A DNA stretch of 64,000 nt from Athripsodes cinereus (Eukaryota; Arthropoda; Insecta; Trichoptera; Leptoceridae): positions 24,667,614 through 24,731,613 of the forward strand of contig OX388321.1 in NCBI GenBank assembly GCA_947579605.1. The letters are read 5' to 3'. Numbering within the stretch: position 1 is the first letter of the stretch; each line of letters starts with the position of its first letter. This document shows, one piece after another, positions 11,559 to 20,592 of the stretch. Position numbers and translations under genes: made by a program. The notes under the pieces were generated by a model that had not been told where the DNA came from, did no database searches, and was given only the letters and a program-made list of their open reading frames with translations.

Positions 11559-14516
11559 ATGTCTAACTCTTCCCATTCAAATGACTCCTTCTACTCTCTC
11601 CCCTCCTCCTCCCTCTCCACCTCCCATGCTCTAAACTCTTCAACAGACTCGTTTAACTCGGCTTACAATTCTTCAACTAGCACACTGCCTAATCTCTCTG
11701 ACCTCTTACGGGGTTCGTTGATTTCTTCACATTCAATTCTAAATATCTGTCACATAAATGCTCAAAGCATCCCAGCACATTACGATGAACTCCTGGCTTC
11801 TTTCACGGATGTCCCATTTCACGCGCTGCTTGTAAGTGAAACCTGGTTTAAGCCGATACTCTCTTCTTCAATATTTCCTATTCCGGGTTATAAGCTTATC
11901 CGTTGTGATCGTGCCAATCGTGTTGGTGGTGGCGTTGCCATCTATCTCCGTGAGGATATTGGATACAGGGTCGTAGCGTCATCTGAGTCTCTGGCTGTGG
12001 GGGGTATGGAGTACTTGTTAATTGAGATTTCCGCTTTACACTCCAAAATGTTACTAGGGGCATTTTATTGCCCACCCAACTGTAACTATTTCCATGAAAT
12101 CGAAACACTATTAGAACCTCTGACACACAACTTCGCCCATAGTATTTTAATGGGAGATTTTAATACATGTATTATTAAAAATGATAATCGTGCTGCAAGG
12201 CTGCTAAATTTATTACACGCATTGAATTTGCATGTTCTACCCCTGCGACCAACTCATCATTTAAAAGATTCAGAAACACTCCTGGATTTAGTTATAACTT
12301 CTTTGACTAACCAAGTGAGAGGGCACGGCCAGTTGACGGCATCTGGTTTTTCTAACCACGATTTAATTTACCTTTCATACAAAGTTAAGATGCCTAAGGA
12401 AAAACCTAGGTTGTACTCTTTTAGAGATTTCAAGCGAATTAATAGGGATACTCTACAATCTGATTCTGAGACAATTAATTGGAGTAGCATTTATTCAACA
12501 AATGATGTGAATGCAATGGTTGCGGATTTCAACAATTCCATAACCGAACTATTTGATAGGCACGCCCCTATTAAAACTGTCCCGTTAAAACGTCCTCCTG
12601 CACCATGGCTGACGGATGATATTCGTAAGCTAATGGCTAAGCGAGATAGAATTAAAACAAAATTCAAAAGCTCAAGATGTCCTGTCAGATGGGAAAATTA
12701 TAAAAATATTAGACGGAGATGTTCCCAGCTATGCCGTCGAGCGAAAAAAGAATACTTTTTGACCAATATTTCCTACTCTTCTAGAGAAACCTGGAAGTTT
12801 TTAAAACGCCACGGTGTGGGTAAGCCGAACAACGCTACTGATTTTGCTTCCCTTGATCTTAATGACTTGAACAATCATTTCTCCTCTCTGCCGGTGACGA
12901 TAAATCCTCAGGCGAAACAGTCAACATTGGACATTATTAGGAATTGTAGAAATAGTGATGACGAACCTTTTAGTTTTCAGTTAGTTTCCATGTCTGATGT
13001 TCGAAAGTCTTTTTTGTCTGTCAAGTCCACGGCGGTGGGATGCGATGGACTGAGTTTGAGGATGCTGGAACTCATCCTTGATTCCGTTATTCCTATTTTG
13101 ACGTATATCATAAACTCTTCACTGTCCTTTGGGATTTTCCCCTCTGAATGGAAGGTTGCCAATATTATTCCACTCGCAAAGGTAAGCTCTCCCTCTTCGC
13201 TGAAAGATTTCAGACCGATTTCAATTCTCCCATTTCTTTCCAAAGTTATTGAAAAAATTGTTCATCGACAACTGAACGACTATCTTGTAGCGCATAACTA
13301 CCTCAACTCTTTTCAGTCAGGTTTTAGGAGGGGTCATAGTACCACAACAACCTTGTTGAAAATTTCTGATGACATTAGGTTTGCCATGGAGGGAAGGCAA
13401 CTCACACTGCTGACTCTCCTGGATTTTAGTAGTGCATTTAATTGTGTAGATTTTGATCTTCTACTTGCGCGGATGGAGGCGCTCAATATCACGGGGCCTG
13501 CTCTTTGCTGGATGAACTCTTATCTTAGGGATCGAAAGCAGAGGGTTTCAGTTTCAAATAAAACATCAGATTGGATATGTCTTCGAGCTGGCGTCCCTCA
13601 GGGTGGCATACTTTCTCCTCTTCTGTTTTCTATTTTTATTAATCCAATCACTGAGCGGCTCCGTGGATATTACCATCTGTATGCCGATGACCTCCAACTT
13701 TATATTCATTTCGATGGGACAACAGTTGATGAAGCTTTTAATAACATGAACTTTAATCTTCAGTACATTGGATCTTGGTGCGAAAGTCACGGTCTTCTGG
13801 TGAATCCATCTAAATCACAGGCTATAATAATGGGTAGTCCCAGATTGTTGTCTTCATTAAATCTTACACCGCTACCTTCATTGGAGTTAAACGGTACAAC
13901 GATCCCTTTCTCTGATAATGTCAAAAATCTGGGTGTTTACTTCGATAGTCAGGTCTCATGGCGCAAACAAATCGGCGAGGTAAGTCGAAAGGTTTTCGCT
14001 TCGCTTCATTCGCTTAGACGGCTCCGGAATTTTCTCACAGTTGATACAAAGAAGCTTCTTATTCAATCACTCATCTTTCCAATTATAGATTACGCAGACA
14101 TCAGCTATTTAGACGTCTCTGTGGAGGGTTTGAATAAGCTGGAGGGATTACAAAATGTTTGTATACGTTATGTATATGACCTTAGAAAATTTGATCACAT
14201 TTCTGAGTACCGTCTTCGACTCGGTTGGAAGACCGTTACCCAACGCAGAGACTTCCACACCCTTTGTCTTCTATACAAAATACTTTTTGATCCCAACACC
14301 CCGCCTTACCTAAAAGAAAGGTTTCATTTCTTGCATTCACATGGACTCCCTCTTCGATCAGCCAATAACAATCTTCTGGCAATTCCTTCACACCAATCTG
14401 GTATTTATACAGACTCCTTCACAGTTCTCGGTGCTAGGTTATGGAATCAACTTCCGTCTAGTATCCGTACCTGTCCCACATATCAATTGTTTAGAAAGCA
14501 GCTCGGTGGTCGCTAG
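11559..14516 (+). CDS. LINE ORF2: endonuclease-reverse transcriptase
   Basis: A 985-residue polyprotein. A Ser-rich leader (1-58) precedes an apurinic-like endonuclease domain (about 60-275): ICHINAQS (63-70), SETW with E94, GGGVAIYL (123-130), MGDFN (198-202), LDLVIT (242-247) and SNHD (265-268) in place of the usual SDH. The reverse transcriptase (about 480-765) has FRPISILPFLSKVIEKI, FQSGFRRGHST, LLDFSSAF with D622, AGVPQGGILSPLLF and the catalytic YADD (708-711). The C-terminus ends with the WNQLPSSIR module of CR1-like elements. It nicks the target and primes reverse transcription from the element 3' UTR. All catalytic motifs look intact. No RNase H domain is visible. Confidence 0.93.
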   Translation: MSNSSHSNDSFYSLPSSSLSTSHALNSSTDSFNSAYNSSTSTLPNLSDLLRGSLISSHSILNICHINAQSIPAHYDELLASFTDVPFHALLVSETWFKPILSSSIFPIPGYKLIRCDRANRVGGGVAIYLREDIGYRVVASSESLAVGGMEYLLIEISALHSKMLLGAFYCPPNCNYFHEIETLLEPLTHNFAHSILMGDFNTCIIKNDNRAARLLNLLHALNLHVLPLRPTHHLKDSETLLDLVITSLTNQVRGHGQLTASGFSNHDLIYLSYKVKMPKEKPRLYSFRDFKRINRDTLQSDSETINWSSIYSTNDVNAMVADFNNSITELFDRHAPIKTVPLKRPPAPWLTDDIRKLMAKRDRIKTKFKSSRCPVRWENYKNIRRRCSQLCRRAKKEYFLTNISYSSRETWKFLKRHGVGKPNNATDFASLDLNDLNNHFSSLPVTINPQAKQSTLDIIRNCRNSDDEPFSFQLVSMSDVRKSFLSVKSTAVGCDGLSLRMLELILDSVIPILTYIINSSLSFGIFPSEWKVANIIPLAKVSSPSSLKDFRPISILPFLSKVIEKIVHRQLNDYLVAHNYLNSFQSGFRRGHSTTTTLLKISDDIRFAMEGRQLTLLTLLDFSSAFNCVDFDLLLARMEALNITGPALCWMNSYLRDRKQRVSVSNKTSDWICLRAGVPQGGILSPLLFSIFINPITERLRGYYHLYADDLQLYIHFDGTTVDEAFNNMNFNLQYIGSWCESHGLLVNPSKSQAIIMGSPRLLSSLNLTPLPSLELNGTTIPFSDNVKNLGVYFDSQVSWRKQIGEVSRKVFASLHSLRRLRNFLTVDTKKLLIQSLIFPIIDYADISYLDVSVEGLNKLEGLQNVCIRYVYDLRKFDHISEYRLRLGWKTVTQRRDFHTLCLLYKILFDPNTPPYLKERFHFLHSHGLPLRSANNNLLAIPSHQSGIYTDSFTVLGARLWNQLPSSIRTCPTYQLFRKQLGGR

Positions 14517-14739
14517 TCTTCAGAATTTTAATACTTTCACTTTGTAAACCCTGAGGAAACGTTTTCTTCACGTGTTGTATATATACACGGCGAGCATTCC
14601 TTCTCTTCCCTTCCCTCGATATCCAGACTTTCCCTCATTGTGTGCGCAGGTGTTTGCCTGTTTGTAGGTATATTTATTTAACTTTTTATGTATGTATATA
14701 TTATTTTCTTTTTTTATGATTTTTGGGTTAGTTGGAAGA

Positions 14740-14757
14740 TATCGCTTGCACGCGATA
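14740..14757 (+). other. Conserved 3'-UTR stem-loop of the LINE
   Basis: TATCGC (14740-14745) pairs with GCGATA (14752-14757) around a 6-nt loop, shortly before the (TTA)n tail. Truncated copies keep the same structure on the other strand (50.28, 53.50 and, weaker, 46.80, 50.62 and 32.53 kb). A template-recognition role for the reverse transcriptase is inferred. Confidence 0.6.
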
Positions 14758-14833
14758 AACTCGCCCATTGTGCATGATAATTATTTGTATTTATAATCTG
14801 TTTATATGTATGTTTTTTTAAGGCACAATTAAG

Positions 14834-14835
<2 letters not shown>

Positions 14836-14863
<28 letters not shown>
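14836..14863 (+). repeat. (TTA)n tail of the LINE
   Basis: A run of about nine ATT/TTA units forms the 3' terminus of the full-length LINE and adjoins the candidate target duplication ATAGATAGAT. Confidence 0.9.
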
Positions 14864-14866
<3 letters not shown>

Positions 14867-15188
14867 GATAGATAGAAGTGAATTTATCCGAGAACTTCTG
14901 TAGAGGGTTATCTTCCCATAGGGCCTGCCGAGTATTTTGTATGATCCTACTGCTGAAATGTTGCGAACTTTGAATGGTTTTTTGGACATGAATGGGGTGC
15001 GTTTGTAGATTTTGAGATTTTACGATTGCTGAGTAGAGAAAACAGAGTAACGTTTGTATATAAAAATTAAAAAATATAAACTTTTATATAAATTATCGCT
15101 GAATTGTTCAGCGATTTACATGCACCATTGCTGAAGTTTGTACTGATTGGATGTAAGACTGTTGGAAAGATGGACTGTTACATTTACG

Positions 15189-15374
15189 AGTTCGTCGGTA
15201 GCCTGGAGGTAGAGTCTCGGCCTTGTGAACAAGGGGTCCGGGGTTCGATCCCAGGTGCCGGCAAATTCCCCTTTCACCACACAAGCTTTTAGCTTACTGT
15301 GAAAGGTGTATAAGGTTGTTTTTGGGTTTATAACAAAACCCAGATATCTTTTTTTGAAAAAAAAAAAAAAAATC
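15189..15374 (+). repeat. tRNA-derived SINE, family B, with A-tail
   Basis: The head 15194-15262 folds as a tRNA: acceptor strands GTCGGTA and TGCCGGC pair over 7 bp including two G-U wobbles. The loop GTGAACA would present anticodon GAA, and box B is GGTTCGATCCC. A tRNA-unrelated body of about 95 bp and an A16-type tail follow. The tail and body make it a SINE and not a tRNA-Phe gene. The well-preserved cloverleaf suggests a fairly young copy. Confidence 0.82.
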
Positions 15375-16195
15375 TTTCATCTGTTGTGTGTTAAAAAATA
15401 ATTTGTTTTAAATTCAAATTTGAGGTTCTACTACCTTAACATAGACGCAGTGAACAATTTATATATTTATGACTGATTTTACAAATGTTCGATTAGGGAA
15501 TCAATTAGTAACTGGATACTTTGTGATTTGATATGAGCCAATTCGTTATATCTCGAATAATGTAGATTTACAAGAAAATGAAGTATTAGGATACCAAAAT
15601 GCATATTTTTATCAAATGAAATAATATCATATTACTACTTGACAAATAATAGGGCTCTGTTCTTTTATGTGAGCTTCTCAGTGTCATGTAAAATCTAGGT
15701 ATTGTTTTGTGTTTCTAATTGTCCTTAGTCCCCTATTATGCAGGCACTTGGATTCGTCATACATACATTTTATAACATTCATCACAATTTCAAATATATT
15801 AAAAATAAAACAGCTGATAAAACAATTAAATTTTAATAAAATATTAAATTATAGCATGTTTGTAGTCACGAATGTAAAGAGTCCAGATCTACAACGTCAA
15901 ATATTCAAATATATTATATAAATAATTCAAATAACAGAAAAGGAGCAATTACATCACAAAGACAAAAAGAAGTTTCTATTTATTTTTATTTCGTCAGTTG
16001 TGTAAAATGATATTTGTTTAACATGACTAATAAGAAATTTAATAACTTCAATTTAGCACGTTTTATTTTGGATTAGTACGAATAATCTTATACGAATAGT
16101 TTATGCGGGTAGTCTACTCCCAGTAGTGGGAGATGCCGTGACGGTATAGATATGGATCTATGGTAAATAATGTTAAAGAAAAAATTGATACCTAT
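15375..16195. other. AT-rich stretch, no gene seen
   Basis: Short frames only. A weak TACTCCCAGTAGTGGGAGAT-type fragment near 16115-16142 may be a degraded family-G SINE end. Confidence 0.4.
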
Positions 16196-16290
16196 TTGCA
16201 ACCGACGGTTTTGGTGGATACCACAATAACACGTAGCGCTTTCACCAATAAATCGGCATCATCAGCACGGAGTATAAACTAAATTTAGAA
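16196..16290 (-). repeat. Penelope-type 3' end fragment (subfamily b)
   Basis: The minus strand carries CTGATGATGCCGATTTATTG followed by GTGAAAGCGCTA, the same end as at 40.59-40.69 kb (minus) and the partial end at 16.59-16.68 kb (plus). A CCGA/TTGG stem sits between the CTGATGA and GAAA boxes. No coding sequence remains. Confidence 0.65.
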
Positions 16291-16589
16291 GAAAAAACAA
16301 CGTCTACATATATGAGTTGTAAGGTGAGGGTGTTTTAGAACAAAACAATGGCGAAGTTAAAGGAGTTTGGACATAAATAATTTCCATTTTGTTAGATAGA
16401 CATTTATTAATTTCCAATTATTCCAGAACGTTCAGTTTACATCCCTTACCCTCAGAATGTAAGACCATTACATTTTCAACATACCTACAAATAATGGTCA
16501 TTTTCAATGCAATGGTCTGCCATTTCTGAAAGTCCAGAAAGTCCCCTGAACGCTATATGGTATTCCTTTAACCTCATATTACTTGCTCT

Positions 16590-16685
16590 TCTTGTTTGTC
16601 CTGGTGAAAGCGCTAGGCGCAATTGTGATATGCTTTGTATACATTAATGTGAAACAAAAAACAGTGTTTTTTTAAAGTTGATATT
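16590..16685 (+). repeat. Penelope-type 3' terminus (subfamily b), partial
   Basis: Begins at GGTGAAAGCGCTAGGCGC, runs through GCTTTGTATACATTAATGTG and ends in AAACAGTGTTTTTTT. It lacks the 5' CTGATGA box. The same terminus is at 40593-40650 on the minus strand. It probably extends to the start of the large inverted repeat. Confidence 0.65.
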
Positions 16686-16716
16686 TTCAACCGACGGTAC
16701 TTGGTGGAAATTCATG

Positions 16717-16923
16717 TTGAATTAATTAAAATAAAACACTTATTTGTAGTATATCCACGGTGACTTTTTATTGGACGCGAGCCGGCTTTCAAGAGCTTCC
16801 GCTCTCATCATCACTTTTCGCCAGCCTGATGATGAGAGCGGAAGCTCTTGAAAGCCGGCTCGCGTCCAATAAAAAGTCACCGTGGATATACTACAAATAA
16901 GTGTTTTATTTTAATTAATTCAA
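16717..16923. repeat. Perfect 97-bp inverted repeat of a Penelope-type end
   Basis: Arms 16717-16813 and 16827-16923 are identical reverse complements around a 13-nt centre. Each arm reads outward from GATGATGAGAGCGGAAGCTC, through a GAAAGCC box and AATAAAAAG, to AAGTGTTTTATTTTAATTAA, the format of a Penelope 3' end. The right arm completes CTGATGA at 16826. Two ends joined tail-outward suggest an inverted terminal arrangement or a foldback insertion. The lack of any mismatch means it formed recently or is kept identical by conversion. Confidence 0.88.
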
Positions 16924-17269
16924 GTGTTATTTTATATTATTATAGAGTATATATATTATACTATTACGTAGGTACCAATGTAGAATTGTAAATTTACACA
17001 AATTGAAATTTACAGCGAACATAAAGTTGAGGGAGTGTATAAAATAAAGACATCATCAGTCGAGATTAAATTCTGGTTTAAAAGTTTTACCATGTTGTTT
17101 AAGAGGTACAAGTTACTCGTAGTAATGTTTTACATTTCTCACATTGGAATAAGTGAAAACACTTTGATGGTTAATGTTAGACATGAAATGGTAAACCTGT
17201 TTTTACTATCTGGTATCTGGTTTATTTGGAATAGGTTTATTGTTCATTCGGATATTGATGCCGAAGACT

Positions 17270-17500
17270 CGGCCAGTGTAGGGCGGAGGTAACGCTCTTG
17301 CCTTTGAGTCACGAGGTCCCGGGTTCGATTCCCGGCCAGGGCAAAGTGAAGAATGACCTTTTTCAAATTGTCCTGGGTCTGGGTGTTACATGTACCTACA
17401 TATATGTGTGTATCGTCGCGTTAGTACCCATAATACAAGATTCATCTTAGTTTGGGACCAGCTCGATCTGTGTGAATTGTCTATAAAAAATAAAAAAAAG
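17270..17500 (+). repeat. tRNA-derived SINE, family A copy 2
   Basis: Starts CGGCCAGTGTAGGGCGGAGG, has a perfect box B GGTTCGATTCC, the family body GTCCTGGGTCTGGGTGTTAC, and ends in an A-rich tail (TAAAAAATAAAAAAAAG). It lies 70 bp left of the LTR element. Confidence 0.88.
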
Positions 17501-17567
17501 AGTTCCCGTTGAAGAATTGGTCTCTTACTCTTTCATTTCATTTTATTTTATTGTATCGGTGTCATAC

Positions 17568-17571
17568 AGTT
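17568..17571. repeat. Target-site duplication (AGTT), left
   Basis: AGTT directly precedes the TG start of the left LTR and is repeated at 25298-25301 directly after the CA end of the right LTR. Confidence 0.85.
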
Positions 17572-18409
17572 TGATATGCCCGGTATAGTAGGTACTGTGC
17601 CGAAAAGTTATCATTAAAAAAATAATTGTTATTTAGAAAGTGGTACTGAAATACCGAAATAAACAATGCAGTTCATGAGAACTCTGAAAATCCGAACATT
17701 AAAAATATCCCTGCACTTAAAAGGTACCTGCGTTAATATTGTTCTTAATTGTTTACTAATCTTCGTACCTGCATACAAAATATTATTGTTGATATATATT
17801 TGTACCTGCATGGCAACAGGGGTAATAAAGAGAATAATATCAACAAAAGATTAAGGCGCATTCATTATGTATCAACTTAAGGCGCATTCATTATGTATCA
17901 AATTATTTTATGAAGATTCTAGAATGTCTGCGTATTGTAATTATTTAGTATCTGCTTGGTTGGATTTTTTATACCTACGCTTCGATCTATTGAGTTTTGA
18001 TATCGATGATATATTTTGAATTATGTAAACGACTCTTTAGGTATGAATTTTTATTTTATTGTAACATACGTAGTTTGAGTATTTAATTATCTACCTAAAG
18101 GGTTGTATTGTGCTATGTAATAGAATAAGATGTGTGTTATTTGTGCTGTGCGAAAAGACGCTATAATAATAATGGTGATAATGGACACAAGAAATGTTTT
18201 ATATTTAATATCAGTGCAAGAGACGCTTTAAATATTCATATGTGAATTAATTAATAATTATAAATCAGCGCATTGGACGCTTAACAATATCAAACTTATT
18301 TGTAAATATTTATTTCATCATGTACATAATTCCTGGAATGCAGACAAGGGTGCAGGTGTACTCGCAATACAATGGAACTTGCGGTGAGCGTGTATTGGTA
18401 TTCAATTAG

Positions 18410-18490
18410 CCAATCACGGCGCTGCACAGAGATGCATCACAGCGTAGGAGGGGTATATGACCAACCCCTCTCTACACCACTCAAGGAACA
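18410..18490 (+). promoter_or_regulatory. Candidate LTR core promoter
   Basis: CCAAT at 18410-18414 and GGGTATATGA (TATAT 18454-18458) lie about 40 bp apart. A start would be expected near 18485, placing U3 at about 910 bp. The identical site in the right LTR is at 24422-24470. Sequence-only evidence. Confidence 0.45.
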
Positions 18491-19016
18491 GCGGAGAAAT
18501 GTCCTTGAAAGATCAGAGAGTCTCCATCAGCCATCAGTGGTGAACAGTTATCATCAGCGAGTCGTAATCAGGCGTCCTTGGTATAAGGATCGCTCCTGCC
18601 ATCACTCATCAGCTGACCTTCAGAGAGACAAGTGTCTCTAGTCATTGGGCTTCAGTTGAGTCGAGATATTCTCCTCCTGAAGTCATGACGAGCCAACTCT
18701 GCACCTGTGTAGGCTGGTAATTGCCTCCAGGAGCCTCGGACGTGGGACTTCGCCCTCCCAGCACTGCGCCAAGGGGCGCCTTCTTCAACTTGTTTGCCTC
18801 TAGGCATTTTCATGCCAGAGGCGCCCTCATCGTGGGATCCATTACAATCATCGCAAAGTGAAATTTAATTATTTTAAAAGTGCTACGTTTTCGTTTTTAT
18901 TGAAATAATAATCAAGTGTGTTTTTATATTGGGATAATTACGTGTGCACAGACAATACGGGGTAGTGAGTAAGTCGTAGTATTGTGTTGCTGTTTAAACG
19001 TGTGTTTGTAATAGTG

Positions 19017-19094
19017 GTAAGAATTTTTTATTTTTAATTAAATGTTTATTTGAATCTAAATTTGTCTTTTACACATTCGTCCATTTAATTACAG
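19017..19094 (+). other. Candidate small intron in the LTR leader
   Basis: GTAAGA follows AGTG at 19016, and TTTAATTACAG ends at 19094. The 78-nt interval is AT-rich as in insect introns. If used it would be removed from the 5' leader before the Gag start. The full genomic RNA must remain unspliced. Confidence 0.3.
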
Positions 19095-19288
19095 ATAACT
19101 TGTCGTCTCTTAATTTATATAGCCTCACTGTATAATTTAATCGAGACCATTTTATTGTTTAACTCCTGGAGTGCTGTAAGTAGCCCAGTAGAGTCTCAGC
19201 CGCTGGCATTTTTGGCATAAAATTTTATTTATTTTATCCTCAACCAAAACCATTCTATCACCATCTCTCTCACCCCCCCATATCATAT

Positions 19289-19306
19289 TGGCGCCCAACG
19301 TGGGGC
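19289..19306 (+). other. Primer-binding site, tRNA-Lys
   Basis: TGGCGCCCAACGTGGGGC, 3 nt after the left LTR, is complementary to the last 18 nt of an insect tRNA-Lys (from known tRNA sequence). It fixes the orientation of the element. Confidence 0.9.
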
Positions 19307-19497
19307 CGTAACGAAAAAATGCACTCCTGTGCATAATCGTTTCAACGAATCTGTCCCTGAGATTTCGTAATTATTTTTTTTCTATTAATTTGTGATATCG
19401 GAGGAGGGTGTTAATTGTTTTTTTTATAATGAACTGACAAGTTATCTGTAATGGCGAATGTGTATTGTTTTGACTTTTGGCTTTGTTTTATTGACAT

Positions 19498-20592
19498 GTG
19501 TTTATTGTGTATTACGGTATGATTCGATCGATGGATAAGGTGTCGGATATCAGATGCTATGTGCGCGAATTTTCGCTTTCGTTCGGAGGCTGGACTGATG
19601 AAGGCCCCGAACGGTTCCTCAAAGAATGCGAGGAATGCTGGAAGCTTGAGTGGGAAGATGAATTGCCAAGGGAGGCTGTGTATTGCTTGCGCGGCGACGC
19701 TAAGCGGTACTGGAAGTCTCTGGGGTTTCGGTATTGTCGATGGGGTGTATTCAAAGAAGTAATTTTGCGAAGGTTTGGTGTGGAAGGGCAGATAAATGCG
19801 ATCTATAATGACCTGTTGACAGTGTGTCAAGGTCGGGATGAACTGGGGAGTGATTTTGTTGACTGGAAAGTCAGGATAAACAATCGTGTAAAAGGGTATG
19901 GTCACGTATTATTTAAAGATGAAGGACTTGCAGGTAAGGGTCCAGCAATGAGCGTATGGAAGCAAATGACATCCTGGTATAGGACGAGGATTAATGGTCG
20001 GGAATTAGTTAATCTGGAACATTTGCAAGAGTTGGTATGGCGCCTGGACTTTCCAGAATACACTCCGGAGGGACAATCTGAACCTGAGGTGATCACAGAG
20101 AGTTATCAGGTTGTGTTAGATAATCTTCCAGACATAGCATCTGTTCGCGATGAGGTTCGGTATGTACCTAGCCAGGACGCTAGGGAGGAAATTTTACCCG
20201 TAGAGGATGGGGTTACCCTCTCGGAGGAAGAGATAAATGAGGACACCGAACGGGAGGTACTCACACCTCCCTCTATTCACGAATGGGTTAAGTCTTTCGC
20301 GTGGGTGTTGAAATCAGTGTTGGCAATGCTGATCGTCGCGGGATTGATCGCGGAAAGCTGCATACGTTTGCTTGTATGTACAGCTATAATTATATTGAGA
20401 TTCGTGAATAGAAAAATATCGCGTCGCCGTAGAACAGCGTTGATATTGTTCAAAAAGATAAAATATGCGTCCGTCAATCGAATCAAATACCAATGTTATG
20501 CCATCGATGATTATTTTTATAATTTGTTCATCGATATGTGTATCGAACGTCGCTCCCTCGCGGCGTACACGTACCTAACATCAAGTGGGTAG
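19498..20592 (+). CDS. Gag-like protein with C-terminal membrane segment
   Basis: 364 residues. Residues 25-135 have the retrotransposon Gag capsid pattern: F-W-D-x-P-x-F hydrophobic spacing, then YCLRGDAKRYWKSL (62-75) and WGVFKEVILRRFG (82-94), as in Ty3/gypsy-type capsids. An acidic linker (about 195-255) follows. Residues 267-303 are strongly hydrophobic (FAWVLKSVLAMLIVAGL, then LLVCTAIIIL), one long or two short membrane spans, followed by a basic tail (KISRRRRTALILFKKIK). There is no CCHC zinc knuckle. The basic tail might bind RNA or set topology. Alternative starts are M8 and M12. It would form particles tethered to membrane. The capsid assignment is good by pattern; the membrane role is inferred. 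Confidence 0.75.
   Translation: MFIVYYGMIRSMDKVSDIRCYVREFSLSFGGWTDEGPERFLKECEECWKLEWEDELPREAVYCLRGDAKRYWKSLGFRYCRWGVFKEVILRRFGVEGQINAIYNDLLTVCQGRDELGSDFVDWKVRINNRVKGYGHVLFKDEGLAGKGPAMSVWKQMTSWYRTRINGRELVNLEHLQELVWRLDFPEYTPEGQSEPEVITESYQVVLDNLPDIASVRDEVRYVPSQDAREEILPVEDGVTLSEEEINEDTEREVLTPPSIHEWVKSFAWVLKSVLAMLIVAGLIAESCIRLLVCTAIIILRFVNRKISRRRRTALILFKKIKYASVNRIKYQCYAIDDYFYNLFIDMCIERRSLAAYTYLTSSG

Larger units (their letters stand above)
9782..14863 (+). mobile_element. Full-length CR1-like non-LTR retrotransposon
   Basis: This element of about 5.1 kb has a GC-richer 5' leader, ORF1 (9887-10537), a spacer of about 1 kb, ORF2 (11559-14516), a 3' UTR with a stem-loop, and a (TTA)n tail (14836-14863). 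ATAGATAGAT occurs at 9772-9781 and again at 14864-14873, a plausible 10-bp target duplication, although its simple sequence makes chance possible. Both ORFs are open, so the insertion is young and may be competent. The CR1-type assignment is my inference from the ORF2 motifs and the C-terminus. The 3' end recurs as truncated copies at 46-54 kb. Confidence 0.85.
17572..19285 (+). repeat. Left LTR
   Basis: 1714 bp, beginning TGATATGCCCGG and ending CCCCCCATATCA. It contains a tandem duplication of about 27 bp (TTAAGGCGCATTCATTATGT units, 17852-17902), a CCAAT box and a TATA-like site near 18410-18458. The region after about 18480 would be R/U5. An 89-codon frame (18372-18641) is identical in both LTRs, but it overlaps the promoter and shows no domain, so I do not call it a gene. 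Confidence 0.95.

Noticed and set aside
15194..15262. tRNA-Phe gene
   Set aside because: The cloverleaf is good, but a SINE body and A-tail follow directly.
16717..16923. Transcription terminator hairpin
   Set aside because: The arms extend 97 bp and contain element end sequence with AATAAA; bacterial-type termination is not relevant here.
18372..18641. 89-codon ORF present in both LTRs
   Set aside because: It overlaps the promoter region and has no domain; identity between LTRs only reflects the recent insertion.
19498..20592. Envelope protein, because of the hydrophobic C-terminus
   Set aside because: The protein sits directly after the primer site in the gag position, has capsid-type motifs, and lacks a signal peptide, furin site and cysteine pattern.
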